Positions 9,992-22,183 of a stretch of 64,000 nt of DNA are shown here, piece after piece (position 1 is the stretch's first letter; each line of letters starts with the position of its first letter). Where the stretch lies: assembly GCA_951394405.1 (NCBI GenBank), contig OX596337.1, forward strand, positions 4,092,001 to 4,156,000, given 5' to 3'. The stretch comes from Coprinellus micaceus. Its lineage: Eukaryota > Basidiomycota > Agaricomycetes > Agaricales > Psathyrellaceae. The position numbers were made by a program, and so were the translations under genes. A model generated the notes under the pieces. That model was given only the letters and a program-made list of their open reading frames with translations, made no database searches and had not been told where the DNA came from.

Positions 9992-11687
9992 TTAAGCCCA
10001 CTCGCTCCTCGTCCCATCGTCCCTTTCCTGCGTCGTCCTCGTCCCCTCGCTCGAGCTTATACTCTTCATTGGAAACGCGACCTCCCTCTTCTGGAAGCGC
10101 ATAGGGCTCGGAGCCCTGTTACGCCCACTGGTTCCCGCGATGGCAGTCGAGTACTCCATCGCTCCCGCCATAGTCCCCGTGAGATCTCCCCGCCCTTGTT
10201 TGCGCTCGCGCTCGGCCCATTTGCGTAGATGCAGGAGCATGCGCGTTGAGAGGATGACGTGGATGTCGATTTCAGTTCTGTGGGGTCCAGAGTATCAGTA
10301 TGCCTCCCGCAACGAGTTGAGTGGAATACGCACTGGACCAGTAGGAACTTGAATCCTCCATCTGGAGCTGCGAGGTTCACGATAATATTCCCTGCAGCCA
10401 GTACTACACAGCGAGACCGTACAGTCAGCGTCATATCATGAAATAGAAGCCCCAAGTGGGTACGCACCTGATAGACAGATGAAGTAGAAGATCCCGTCTC
10501 GGTAGAAGACTGTCAACAGAGCGCTATTGAAATTCCTATGTTTCCGGAACGCGATATACATCATGATGAACATGACAACTGTAGAGGAGGAGGGGAGGAG
10601 ACCGGTGTAGAGTCAGATCTGGAAAATCGAGGTGCCTGGGGGGAGCTGGATGTAGGTACGCACTGACGACGCTGCCGAGGAGGATCGCGAAGACACCTCC
10701 GAGCATGATGTTTTTGGCTTGGGCTGGCATGCAGACGAGGTTGGGGATGGGGAGTTTTACGACTGTGGTAAAAGGATGAACGGTGTGGCGAGAGGATAAG
10801 AGAGAGGTGTGCTCACATTTTACGGTTTGGAGGAACTTTGTGAGGAGGACGAACGCCGAGGCGTGGATAGCCTAGACGGCAAATCAGATTTCTGGACGAT
10901 CACCAGGGATCGCCTGGCCATAACGTGAAAGACTTACGAGGAACTGGAGTATGAGGTATACCAACATCTTCTTGTTTTTCCCAGAGAACGCGTACACTCG
11001 AATGAATAGGATCGCTGGACGAGAAAGATTGGGGATCTGTGGCAAAGTATGAGCGCAAGGGAGGAAGCTCACCTTCTGAGAAAGTGACAAGCAGGATGGA
11101 TGAAACTACAAGAAGAGTTTAAAAGTATCAGGGCTCGGTCCTTTGGCGTTGAGTGTGGTGCTCACTGCCTATGCGGGTGAACCGATCCCTGCACTCCTCC
11201 GGCGCGAGGCCAGTTGGAAGTCCATCTACCAATTGTGCATCAGGCAGCCGACTTCAGCCAGCGTCTAGAGGGACGACTCACATAACAGTGCAAGTACATG
11301 GTGCACGAGTACATAGTACCGGATGGAGAAGAATAGGACCTTGGGGACGCCGAAAGGAGTCGGCCACATAAGCCTGACCTCATCGGGGAAGGTATGGAGG
11401 AAATCGGACACCTAAAGCGCACACCCACACGTTACACACGGGCCAGGGAAGTGGGTTAAAGGGCTCACGATGAGTGCATGACCGGAAACACCCTGTCAAG
11501 TTAAACGATTGAGCATTTACGCGGGGTTGTCTCTGGTCAGGGAGGCGACCTACAAGGTACTGGAAGGAAGGTCAGTCGCTGCACTTTGAGAATGATAAAG
11601 AGACGCCACTGTACTCACATTCACATATTTGGTGGTGTGAAATCCCTTGACAATGGCTTGCAACTTTGCTAACGTCGCCGGATCCAT
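9992..11687 (-). CDS. DUF6533 seven-helix membrane protein, gene A
   Basis: Multi-exon gene starting MDPATLAKLQAIVKG (exon 1 11687-11619), then a 6-nt micro-exon TACCTT (11559-11554, Tyr-Leu) and an exon GVSGHALI. The DUF6533 signature follows: DFLHTFPDE-VRLMWPTPF-GVPKVLFFSIRYYV. Later exons encode PAILFIRVYAFSGKNKKML, CMPAQAKNIMLGGVFAILL, FRKHRNFNSALLTVFYRDG, and the cytoplasmic tail MLLHLRKWAERE to the stop at 9992. About ten exons and seven hydrophobic segments. This is a lineage-expanded family of unknown function in Agaricomycetes; receptor-like behaviour is only inferred from topology. First of three same-strand copies. I saw no frame break, but interior exon edges are approximate. Confidence 0.75.
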
Positions 11688-12771
11688 AAGTGGGGAAAGC
11701 CAAGTCCCTGAAGACAGATCCCTCCGCACCCGTTAATATACCGGCGCCTCTCGGGATTTCCCTAACGATACCATGGTCCTCTGACCACCCAGCGGTACCT
11801 GTTCGATGGCCTAGGAGTGCCTTTACCTTATTCTTGCTCCGCCAAGAGCCCAGTTGTCAGATTGTTCAAGCGTGGAAACGAAAGACACGACCAAGATAAA
11901 GATGATCAACAACTGAGATGTCACAGCGGCTGGAGATCTATCATCTCCTGCACAGGAAGTTTCGCCAGGATTACTGCTTTGAAATCTCGGAAACGCGCCA
12001 CTGACTGATGCTTCTTCGATGCGCTCGCCGAGTGCTTCGGAGGAGGGAGAGGGGTAGGGGGGCCCGGGGGATAGCTCGGAATCAGCGTGTTGAGGGTGAA
12101 TGATCAGCTTGGGGGACCGTGCTCCCTGTGATCTCTCGTTAGGTGATGCAATCTCTTCTGAGCGGCTAAAGAAGGCTATGAATGTGGGGAAGAGTGGAAA
12201 CAGTGCGATGAGGGCACATCCTGGGGCCTGCATGAGACAGGACTAGCGGTGCTAGAGAGAGTCATCAGAGCGCCCATATACAATGAGGAGAACGGGTTTC
12301 AGAAGGACAAGCATATTGTCCCGACCAAGTTCAGCAGTTGAGTATGTCCTTGGCGGGTGCTGACGGAACTTTGGCACTTTCAAAACACCTCGGCAGGGTG
12401 TTGCTTCAGGGGTGAAGCGAGAGCGAGCGAGGCTAGTCGGCGAGAGGAATCCCAACTCCTCAACATCCTGTACGTAGCAATCGCCAGAGGCAAACGCGAT
12501 CCAGGAACAGCGACCGAGAAGTAGCTATCACGTCTCTAAGGTGTCTGCGTCCTCCGACCTCCTCGCACGGGAGCACCGCTGGTGTGGGGACTGCTGGGCG
12601 ACGTGGTTGAGGTTGAAGAATGATTGGCGCCTGTTTGGCATCAATCGGTGTACTCGGGGACCAAACAATCGGCTGGGCGACAAGCAGATTCCGAGTCGAG
12701 TCTGGTTTGCACCCTCAGGTTTACTTCAAGAGGCTGGAGTGGGAGGCGAATATTGTCCTATTATCTTCGAG
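11688..12771. other. Spacer between DUF6533 genes A and B
   Basis: 1.1 kb. A 136-codon minus-strand ORF (11823-12233) has two hydrophobic stretches (ALIALFPLFPTFIAFF and LLIIFILVVSFV) but no recognised domain, start context or intron pattern. I do not call it as a gene, but it is the best candidate here. Confidence 0.4.
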
Positions 12772-14353
12772 TCATACATCATACTTTGTGGTTGTTACGT
12801 TGACGAACACAGCACCAGTCTCATCGAGCCTCGTTCCATGCATACCGAACCGTTCCATCTCCAGCTCCAACTCTCGTTTTCGGGTCTCTTCAGGTGAAAG
12901 AGGTAGGTCCGTTACGTATCCCATGCCGTCCAACGTTCGCGTGTTCTGAGGGATAAGCTGGATGGCGTGACTTTCTTGCCGAGCTTTGTCGCGTTCTGCC
13001 CATGCTCGAAGGTGAAGGAGCATCCGTGTGGACAGGATGGCGTGGAGGTCGATCGCTGCTCTTTTTTGGAATTAGGACGCAAGTTTGCGCCAGAAGCTGG
13101 GGAACTCACTGTGTGAAGAGAAACTTGTACCCAGCGGAGGCGAAGAAATTGACAAAAATATTTGCGGACAGGAGGACTTAGGAGGGCGGAATGAGTGAAA
13201 GGTGAAAGACGAGTAGCACTGAGTACTCACCCGACAAGCTGAGGAAGTACGTCAGTCCATCCCGGTGAAGTACAGACAACAATCCGTTCTTGTAGCGAGA
13301 TACTCGATGCCTTCGCACCAAGATGGTGGCCATGATGCCCATGACCACTGTGATGGGGTATGGTCAGAGACTGGGTAACGGTAGCACGACAAATGCACCT
13401 ACTGAAGACTCCAAAAAGGAGGACGACGAAGATGGCCGCCAGGTAATCTGACTTCACTGCCACGGGCATGCACGCCATATTCGGGAATGGCATTGGGGCG
13501 ACTAGAAATTGAGGTCAGTAACGCCCGCTTCGGATATTCGCAAGTGGTTGTTCACATTTCGCTGATTTGAGGAACATCACCATGAGGGGATATGTGGTAC
13601 CATGGACGGCCTTTGAGGTTGTGGAGCGAATCAGCTGGTGGGTCGAGTACCAGGAAACAAAGATTCTTACGATGAATTGGAGAATCAGGTAAAATAACAT
13701 CTTCCTCCCTCGCCCAGCGAACGCGTAAAGGCGGATGAACAACACAGCTAACAGCTGATGTCAATGGAATCTCTAATTAGCGAAGGCTGAAGCACACCTT
13801 CAGCTCCCACTACTAACAGGGTCGAGGCAATGCAGTTCCTCAGAAATGCGTCGTAACATTGCTCTGGGGTTCGATCAGTTGGTAGGGAATCTGTGGATGT
13901 GTTAGAGCTTCGTTCCTCACTTCCACAATGTGGGGGCTTACACAGTGCACCAAATACGTTATTCACGAAGATGAAGTACCGAAGTGTGAAGAATAGTGCT
14001 TTCGGAACACTGAGCTGGGTCGGCCACATCAACCTGACCTACAGAGCGTGGTTAGGCGACACAATGTCACACTCGCGAAATGTACTCACTTCGTCCGGAA
14101 ACGTATGTAGGAAATCAGCTACGACGATGGCGAACCCAGCCATTGCCTGAAGAAGTTACAGTGTCATTATCAGTCCGTATCAGGGTCGGTCGGTGGAGAC
14201 CAGTCCAGTCTTACGATATACTAAATATAAAGTCAGTACATCTCGCAGTCTTGAGGTCAAGATTCAATGACTTACGTTGCTGTAGGAGTTGGCTTTGTAT
14301 GCGGCGACGAGAGTAGCCAGCATCGCTTGCTGAGCTTCTGGTGAGTCCGCCAT
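12772..14353 (-). CDS. DUF6533 seven-helix membrane protein, gene B
   Basis: Starts MADSPEAQQAMLATL (14353), followed by the conserved 6-nt micro-exon TATATC (14220-14215, Tyr-Ile). DUF6533 block: VRLMWPTQLSVPKALFFTLRYF. Then TPEQCYDAFLRN, AVLFIRLYAFAGRGRKMLF, PFPNMACMPVAVKSDYLAA, NGLLSVLHRDGLTYFL, and the cytosolic tail MLLHLRAWAERDKARQ to 12772. About ten small exons with 50-70 bp introns. Same architecture as genes A and D. Integral membrane protein of unknown role. The Arg/Lys-rich loop GRGRKM lies between predicted helices and would face the cytosol by the positive-inside rule (inference). Confidence 0.75.
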
Positions 14354-15220
14354 TGTCGACAGCCTCACCAGCGTAGGAGTACAAATCACACGAAGGAAGG
14401 CTTACGCGGTTCCAGGGGCTCGAGAGTGTCTGCTATATACAATAGAACACCGATACGCAGCCTTACAACTGTTGTATCAGTCCCGTAATCCTGATAACGG
14501 GTGTCCATCTCCCTTTTACTCACGTGGGGTGGGGTGGGTGCGATTGGCTTATCCTGGTCAAAGAAATTCGTCTGGCTGGGGGTTGAGATACCTTAACAGG
14601 CAGGACGACATTAAGATTGCATCTGTCAACAGGCGAGGCAGATCACAGAGAGGTCTGCCAGTGCCGTGTTTGCTGGACCTAGAGGGCGAGGCGAGATCAC
14701 TTTTGATAGCAAAACACCTTGAAACGGAGGAGTTATGAGATTGGTTTCTGATTTGAAAGGGATCGAAGACGTGCATACCAACACGTTTTCAGGCCCCGTA
14801 TCCTTTACTCCAGTTTGTACCCGCAGATAGCGGGGCCTCGGTTCTGGGGGTGCTGGCCACGCCGCTGTATGTGGGGAGGGCTAAACCACGAGGTTTTAAC
14901 GCCACTTCATATTGCTGGCCAGCAGCCATCACACCTCGCATGCAAAAGGTTGTAGGGCACCGAAGCCCTGCTCACTTATCTAGGGGCATGTCGAAGTGGT
15001 GGAAGGAAATGAGAGGTGTCCAGTGCCAGGTTCGAATTGCGGCATCAACCGCTTTGCTTGCCAAGTGCCCGCAACCATAACACTCCAAGATTGGAGATGC
15101 CCCTATCTCAAAGTCCCCTCCTCGAATGCAGTAGTACCCAGGTCAAATTTTCAAGGCTGAGCATGACGGAAATAAATATAGGTTAAAAGTACATATGTAG
15201 GGAGCTCTAGCTCTCAGACC
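14354..15220. other. Spacer between DUF6533 genes B and C
   Basis: No supported gene. A tRNA-like GGTTCGAA string near 15030 was examined and rejected because no cloverleaf can be built around it. Confidence 0.5.
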
Positions 15221-17000
15221 TCAGACCGCACGCCCACAGAATTCTGAGTCTTTCCGCGTCGAGGGCGTACTCAACATGGGGTAACCTTCGCTGATCTTCG
15301 TTTCCGTCGTCCCAAAGCTATCCATCGGCGCAGCAATACGCCTCTCCTCGAACTTCATTGGCGAAGGCACTCTCCGCGAGTGGATGGTCGTGGAAAAGCC
15401 CATCCCAATGCCTCGTGCCCTGCCGTCCGAACGTCCGCTTACTTGCACTTGCTCCCGTTCTGCCCATGCACGAAGGTGTAGCAGCATACGTGTGGCCAGG
15501 ATTGTGTGAATGTCTGCCTCTGTCCTGTGAAGGGGGTGATCAAGAAGTCCTATGAGAGGAATGCTTCTCATGGGTTTGCACTCACTGAATGAAAAGAAAC
15601 TTGTAACCCGTTGGGGCGGCAAAGTTGACGATGATATTCGCGGAAGCCAGGACTGGCAAAAAAACGCGTGAGGAGCGGCTCGGTCATTCGAGAAGGGGCC
15701 GAGGCATACCAGTGATTGCTAGGAAGTAAAATATTCCGTCCCGGTAAAAGATGGTAAGGAGTGCGCCGTTGAAGTTTCGATGTTTCGTGAACACGAAATA
15801 GATCATCATGCCCATAACGACTAAGAAATGGGATTAGCAAGCCATGAGGGTCGTCGGGAGGATGGCCACATAGGACTCACTAATGACACTTCCCAAGAAC
15901 ATGGAGAACACGCCCCCAAGAAGGTTACTATTCGATTCGACGGGCATACAGGTGTGTGTGTGTGTGTGTATTCTTCCAAGGTCCATGTTGGGGAAGGGAA
16001 GTTGGGTATCTGCCCGTTTCGTCAGGTTTTTATGTTCTCGGGGGTGAAAAGGCGACTCACACTTGACGGTGCCGAGGAATTTAACTAAGAGGACAAAGGA
16101 AGAACCCTGGATAGCCTACACGACCAACTCGTAGGTCAGAGAAAGCGAGTGTGGTGATTAAGCCGTACTCACGATGAACTGGAATATGAGGTACGCGGCA
16201 TCTTCCTGCCTCTGCCTGCGAAGGCGTAGACGCGAATGTACAAGATAACTAGATTGGTGCATCAATTGGTGCACCATTTGAAATGGGATCACCAGGGATG
16301 AAGATGATAACTCACCTTCCGCGATGACCACGACGATGGCGGTTGATACTGAAAGCAGTGACCCTGCCAGTGAGACGATCCTCCAGGAATGAGCCAGGCA
16401 TACTCACTACCCAAGCGCATAAAATTGGCGTAGCATTGCTTCGGATTCAAACCGACAAGCTGCCCGTCTATAAATCGTGAAACCTTCAGTACGTCAGGCA
16501 GAGGAGGAAGAAAAAATGGGTCACATACACATTGCCGCAAGCACATGACGAGGAAAGATGTAGTACCTGAGGACGAAGAAGACTACTTTCGGGAAGCTCC
16601 ATGGGCTCGGCCACATCAGGCGGATCTGCCGAAGGGTTAGCGATACCCTAAGGCGCCTCTATCCAAGTCAATACCTCGTCTGGCAGTGTATGCAAGTAAT
16701 CCGCGGCCTTAAGGATAGTTCTGGTTAGTGAAGGTAAATGGTGTCGAAGAGGAAACAGGCTCACGATCAGAGCGTAACCGCTGACAGCCTTTGGATGCAC
16801 GACGATCGAAGTTAGGTTTCAACCTTCCCCACTCCACTGAGGTTCTCTCACCAAGTACTACAAATTTCGACAAATTAGCCTCAGGAAATTTTGACGTAAG
16901 GATTACTCACGTTCGTCCATGTCGTCGCCGTGTATCCCTCTACGATCATTTCATAGATGACCTTCTGGAATGCCGGAGGCAGCTTGTGGTACTGATCCAT
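15221..17000 (-). pseudogene. DUF6533 gene C, frameshifted
   Basis: Recognisable from MDQYHKLPPAFQKVIYEM (start 17000), the micro-exon TACTTG (16857-16852), an exon of the IRLMWPSPWSFPKVVFF type, and the tail MLLHLRAWAEREQ ending at 15221. Two lesions break it. In the exon equivalent to GRGRKM-xx-YLILQFI, only five nucleotides lie between the Met codon and the Tyr codon instead of six (about 16197-16201), a one-base loss. In the exon equivalent to PNMxCMPVES, an insertion including (GT)9 at 15952-15969 separates PNM from CMPVES by a length that is not a multiple of three. The lesions do not compensate each other. Genome sequence error at one site is possible, but two lesions favour a true pseudogene. 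Confidence 0.65.
15952..15969 (+). repeat. (GT)9 microsatellite in decayed DUF6533 gene C
   Basis: Nine GT units. On the minus strand they read as alternating His-Thr codons inside a normally conserved exon, shifting its frame. Confidence 0.9.
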
Positions 17001-18425
17001 TTTCTTAGCGTGCGCAGGTGAGCTTGAGCAACTGATGAGGAGATCAGAGGGGCCGCAACGCCCAGGGAGAATTTCCACCCGCTCCACATCGCGAACGAAG
17101 TGTATAAGTAAAAAATATCGCAAGGGCGAGTGACAGACAACGATGATGAAACGCCATTTTCACAATGGCTAGATAGCCAAATAATTGATGGGGATTGACA
17201 GGATATTGCTTCCTGTGCCTCGTCCAAGGGAAAGTGGTGTCGGGTTGAAGACTTCTGACGTCCGGGGTGGGTACGGGTGCGCTCTCGATCGCACGCGACT
17301 TGGCAAAATGAAATCCATCAGCTCACGAACGCAGAAAACATCTCCCCGAGCAGGCCACAGAATGATCACAGCGGGCGCGGGGAGCTTTGTGTCGTAAAGG
17401 TCGTCGTCGCAAGTGGCAGGGGGTGGTGGAGCCAACAGGGCAAAGTGATCATCAGATTAGCCCGCAGACAAAGGTGCACCTGACAGGCGAACGCCGACTC
17501 GACCTCCTCTCGTTGTTGAAACTTGCCTCAGGTAGATGTGAGGCAGAGAGGAGGGGCTTTACCCTTCCAGTTATTTTCTTGAGTGCGGTAGGTGCACTGA
17601 AAGAGCCCAGCAGGTTCTACGGCCCTTCTGCCCCGGTCCTGAGTAGCCGCTCCCAGGTCGTCGTTCCATTTCCGAGCCGGAGCCATGGGCAGCAGCTCCG
17701 TGACCAGGTTATCTTTCCATGTCGGGGCGCATCCAAGTAGATCCAAGTATACTGATCCTTGATACTGATTGATCTGCAAGTCAAGTCCGATACGAGCGCC
17801 GAGGCTGTCGTTGTGCAAAGCGACATCGGCGGGGATAAGGGGCTGTAGTGTCTCAGCTTCCCGGAGGGAACTTGGCCGGGTAGTTCTCAGTTCCTCAACT
17901 ACCATAGTTCCTCGTTTCGCGAGTAGTGGTAGTGCTGGCGGCAATGCGAGCGCCTTGCTAGAGGCTGCGGGTGCGCCGTTATTGTAAGCACTAAACAGCA
18001 ACACGGGCGGGGATTGCGAAGAGATGTGGCTTCCAAGAAGAGCCCGTTGAGAATGAGCAAACTTTGTTACAGACATATTCGATCCTCGTGCAACTGGCCA
18101 TTCAACGGGGGTTGGTGATGGTGGTGGTTTGGAGGAAAGAGGCTGTGATGCGGTTGTTTGGTTGAATCGGTGGCTCGTTGTTTGCCTGCACCGTCGATCA
18201 TCAACTCTCCTGAAACTCTTCCGTTTCGAAACTCGAATTCACTGTAGGGATTCAGGTTGTTCTAGGTTGCTACGAATCTAGGAAAGTAACACGGGAGTAC
18301 ACGTAGACGTATCCGAATGAAGCAAACTATATCTGTCGTATAGGCGTAACACCTTGATTCAAGTCCTAGTATAAAATTAACAAAACAATGTCCTCAAAAG
18401 TGGAAGCCAAGCGAAAGGCCCCAAA
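17001..18425. other. Intergenic stretch with one unsupported long ORF
   Basis: A minus-strand ORF of 182 codons (17528-18076) begins MSVTKFAHSQRALLGS. It has no recognised domain, signal peptide or membrane segment, and no splice-supported extension. It could be a lineage-specific gene or chance; I give it about 0.3. A shorter minus-strand ORF (17169-17435) has no support either. Confidence 0.35.
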
Positions 18426-19797
18426 TCATTCCGCGCGCCCAACGGCCGGAGCGAAACTCTCTGCCCAAGGCTCTGGCTGCGTATGTGGGCGCAGGAACGT
18501 CCCATCATACGAATGCCTCCTCCCCGAATCCCGAAGTGGCCCACTTCCAACACCAGCCAGATTATTTTGCGGCAAAGGTGTCGCAGTCCCACTACCCGTG
18601 ACCCCCTGATCGTACCCTCCCCTCACAGACCCTGTGAAAGTTGACGGTGCTTTTCCTCCCCCAACTTGCCGCGTAGGTAGTGCAGGCAGCGGCGCATCCC
18701 GCCAGGTTCCAGGATCGCGGTCACGCTCTTGGAAAAGTTGATCCCGGCGCCTAATCCAAAATATAACGCCAACGAGGAGGATGATCAAGATGACACCGAA
18801 GGCAACGCCGAACCCAATGGCCAGTCCTTTGTTGAATCCACCAGGCTGCGAGGAGGACGAGGAGGAGGATCCGTCGCTGGACTCGGAGTTGGACGCGTCT
18901 GCGGTACCTGTGGCTGGGACTTCGACGATGATCACGGTCTGCGTCTCCAGTCCCAGGTCTTCGACTGTGGTGTAGGTACTGGTAATTGTGGCCCACTCCT
19001 CCGTTGCGGTTGTAACAGGGTCAGGTTCTGAAGTCGGGGTAGTATCGGTAGAAGTCGTCGTATCCGTCCCACTTGTTCCTGTCGTGGTCGTTCCCGTCGT
19101 TGTGCCAACTACACCCTCCACTGGAAGCGTGATTCTAAGGCACGATCGTTAGTCCTAACAAGCGGTGAGGTTACGGTGGGTATGACTACTCACATGAAAC
19201 CGTCCACTACAGCCGCCTGGTCTCCAATCGGAACTGTTATCCTAACCGTATGCCTCCCATTCGCCAGATTAGTCCAAACACCCCGCTCATTAATCCTAGC
19301 CCCCACTGTCGCAGACGCGTTCCTCGGCTGCTCGGGACTGTCATGGTCCTGCAAGTCCAGAATGATTCCCGGTCGCCCGTCCATCGACACGTTGCTCCTG
19401 ATAGGGTAGGGCCATTTCGCGGAGGAGAAATAAAAACCTGTGCCTGCCAATCCCCAATTAAATTCATGTCAGTTTGCAACGAGGCAATGTCAACGACGGA
19501 GATGATTTGCGATTATCAGCTGAAACGCCACCACTTACCGGTGAATGTATACTCGGCAGACGCGCTTGCACCCACCGCGAGTCGATGCGCCCCGCCTATA
19601 CTCCTAGTGTCGTTCACTGACCTCCACTCTCCCCTATAGACGATCGATGTGGAGTCTTGTGTTACCGATGTGTTTCGCTGCCCATAGACAAAGCCCCCGT
19701 GGATGAGTACCACAGTCAGGCATATCCACAGCCGGAGCGCCCAAGAAAACGAGAGGGACGTTGGCGAACCTAGGGTGAAAAGGTTCATGAGCACCAT
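18426..19797 (-). CDS. Secreted-ectodomain single-pass membrane protein
   Basis: Exons 19797-19539, 19437-19194 and 19134-18426 give 403 residues. The start MVLMNLFTLG leads into a signal peptide-like core (LWICLTVVLIHGGFVYG). The ectodomain (SIVYRGEWRSVND, GFYFSSAKWPYP, MDGRPGIILDLQDHD, GRHTVRITVP) looks like the beta-sandwich ectodomain common in Agaricomycete membrane proteins. Then come a Ser/Thr-rich stalk (TTTGTTTTGTSGTDTT) suited to O-mannosylation, one transmembrane helix (GLAIGFGVAFGVILIILLVGVIFW in part), an IRRRDQ stop-transfer and a cytosolic tail. The layout suggests a cell-surface sensor or wall-interacting protein; no ligand is predictable. Introns are 101 bp (phase 1) and 59 bp (phase 2). 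Confidence 0.8.
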
Positions 19798-20201
19798 TGG
19801 GGCATGGTCGACGTCGAGGACCAACGTGGAGGGCAAGGTTTGCTGACTAGGTCCCTCGGACGGCGGTTTTATACCGTGATTCTTGCCCGTTCTCGTAACG
19901 AACGGTGGTGTGTTCTTGCACCTGCGATAATCATCCGAACCCGGGTCAGGGTGTCATCTGGTCGTCGGAAACGTCTGCTGCGTTAATTAGCTTGGCGTAT
20001 GCCTTCCTCAAATGGTGGAGAGTATCATTGAAATGAAAGGCAGCAGGGTGGAGATCTCATTACCGTCAAACGGAATGTGAAAAAAGGGGGTGAATGGGAG
20101 CGCGACGACCGCGCCAACGGCGAAACCAGGCACTGACGGCACGAATAGACAGATGGTATTCGGGGAGCAAATGGAAGGTGTAAGAAGACAGGTAGAATGG
20201 T

Positions 20202-21234
20202 TCAATACGGCTTGAACTTCCTCGATTGTTTGAGCTTTTCGACTTTGGCTTTGTCCTCTTCCCATTTCCTTTTGAGGTTGAACAGCTCTATCAAGGAGAG
20301 TCGTAAGCCTCGGCCTCTTCAACCCATGCATCTGAAACGGACCTGATCGCTGCTTTTCTGCTCTCTGGAAGGCATAAAATCCTCCCTTCTCCTGCTTCTC
20401 TTTCGGCTTTCTCCGCCTCGAGCTCGTCTCCCCGGACCGCTGGAATCGCTTGCTCGCGACCGCCACTCCACCGCCGAGAGTTTTGCCGTATGCACCTCCC
20501 CTCGTAACCAAAGTGAACCCGTCGTCGTCCACGATCGCTTCTCCCTTGCGGTACTGTGACTTCTGCTTGGACTTCGCGAGCTTGTACTCGAAAAGTTCCA
20601 TGTAGGTGTCGACGTGCTTTTGGATCGAGTCCAGTGGAGGCCGTAGGTTGCGGAACATTGCAGAGTAGTGCGCCAAACCGGAAGGTTCTTCAGATGAAGT
20701 GGGCCATGGTCTTGTTTTGTTGGCGAGCGATGATACGCGGTCCAAGGAGGATGCGTCGAGGAAGACAATGTAGGCGGTGAGGCCTGTTTTGCGGATGGTT
20801 CGGTGGGGCGCATGGGGTAATGGTACGACCTTGGGAACCTCCTCCTTCGCAACCTTTCTCCGTTTCCGACTAGGGGCATCCTCCACCATAGAGTCATCGC
20901 CATCCTCTGCAGCGCCCTCGTCCTCCTCTTCGTCATCACTGTCATCATCGCCTTGGGACTCCTGGACATCAAAGTCAAGAATGACCTTTTCTACAGTGCC
21001 GTATGGCTTGAAGAGCAACACAAGTTCCCGCTCCGTTGAGTCTGGAGGGACATTTACGAGGAATAGTGTTCGGCCTGTCGGTATGTCTGTTTCTTTCCTT
21101 TTGCTGGTCGAAGCCTCTGCCTTCTTGGAACCCTCATGTCGTCTTGCATAGATGTAGTGTGTCGCAGACGACGGATATGATACCGGTAGAACGGTGAACC
21201 CGTTTACTGTGGTCGAGGAGGTTGAAGGAGCCAT
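20202..21234 (-). CDS. RRP7: Ribosomal RNA-processing protein 7 (Rrp7)
   Basis: Exons 21234-20343 and 20287-20202 (55-bp intron, phase 1) give 325 residues. Rrp7 is a nucleolar component of the small-subunit processome needed for 18S rRNA maturation. Evidence: an N-terminal RRM-like segment (GRTLFLVNVPPDSTERELVLLF, in part, then YGTVEKVIL); an acidic linker and the nuclear-signal-like cluster SRKRRKVAKEE; a central block TAYIVFLDASSL; and the C-terminal family domain VDDDGFTLVTRGG, GGFYAFQRAEKQR. After splicing the protein ends FNLKRKWEEDKAKVEKL then RKFKPY, the classic Rrp7 terminus. Read without the intron the ORF runs to 20008 in a non-conserved tail, so the spliced end is preferred. Housekeeping gene. 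Confidence 0.93.
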
Positions 21235-22113
21235 CTCGCAAAATCAATTCGGCGCCAGTGAAAACACGATCAGTTGCCTTTGTTTGCTTGTTCCCTCCGA
21301 AACAAATACGCCCCCATCATACTCGCCATGGTACCGAAATCCAGCGGTCCTGTACACACGTTCCAAGGATGAATTCACACAGCTTGAGCAATTTATCGAA
21401 CAGCTATGCACCATACCCTACAGCTTAAAGAGGGCCGTATATTTCGCAACTTGCCTACACCGCTCCATAGGCAATTAGAAGCGCAACCTGCCGATCATTT
21501 ACTAGGCGCTCGTCGTGTTCCGCGAAGGTCGAGTCAGTAAGATCGCTTATCCTAAGTCAAGGGGGATTATAGCCCCTGATGAAGTCCACCGACAGTGTCT
21601 ATCCAGCTAATGGGTCGAGGCAGCGGATATTGGGTCTTGCCACGCGCCTTGACTCGTGCGCTTAGTGTGGCGCACCTTCCATCCTCGAACTGGAGTCCGC
21701 GAGCGGTGTGCAGAGTTCACCGCCCCAGCGGGATCTTCGAGAGTAGAAAATCTGACTCGCGCTCCCTTGTATATCATAATATCCCAATACGATAAACAAT
21801 AGCGTTGATTCGCGGGTCGGTATCTCGCTGTGCCTCGACTCTGGAATTTCCAATCGCGGGACGATGAAACTGTGGATCCATGACCCGGAGATAGAAAAGG
21901 CGCTTCTATTTGGACACACAGGTACCAGATATGGCTCTTAGTTACCAGGTGCTGACTAGGTGATCGTCATAGGAGAGACCCAAACAGCTCGAGAGGCGGC
22001 GAGTGGGTGCCATGATGATCAGACACCGAATGTGAATGCGATTTTCACTTTCGGGGATAGTCACGGCGGTGAATGACGGTCGCGGTCGACATTTTATACC
22101 GCTTTTTTGACTG
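21235..22113. other. Intergenic region between RRP7 and the HMG-like gene
   Basis: No supported gene. The genes are divergent, so it should hold both promoters. Confidence 0.5.
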
Positions 22114-22120
22114 TATATAA
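22114..22120 (+). promoter_or_regulatory. TATA box of the HMG-like gene
   Basis: TATATAA lies 70 bp upstream of the ATG at 22184, followed by a pyrimidine-rich leader (CACTTTCTTCACTTTC) typical of fungal start regions. Its position helps decide the start codon. Confidence 0.55.
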
Positions 22121-22183
22121 GTGCATGAATTTGAAATTAACTTGTCATCAGCCCACATTCACCACTTTCTTCACTTTCAAAAA

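Noticed and set aside
15000..15070. tRNA with T-loop GGTTCGAA
   Set aside because: Neither the T stem nor an acceptor stem pairs; no anticodon arm.
20008..20342. Unspliced C-terminus of RRP7 ending at 20008
   Set aside because: The spliced form ends in the family-typical RKFKPY at 20202.
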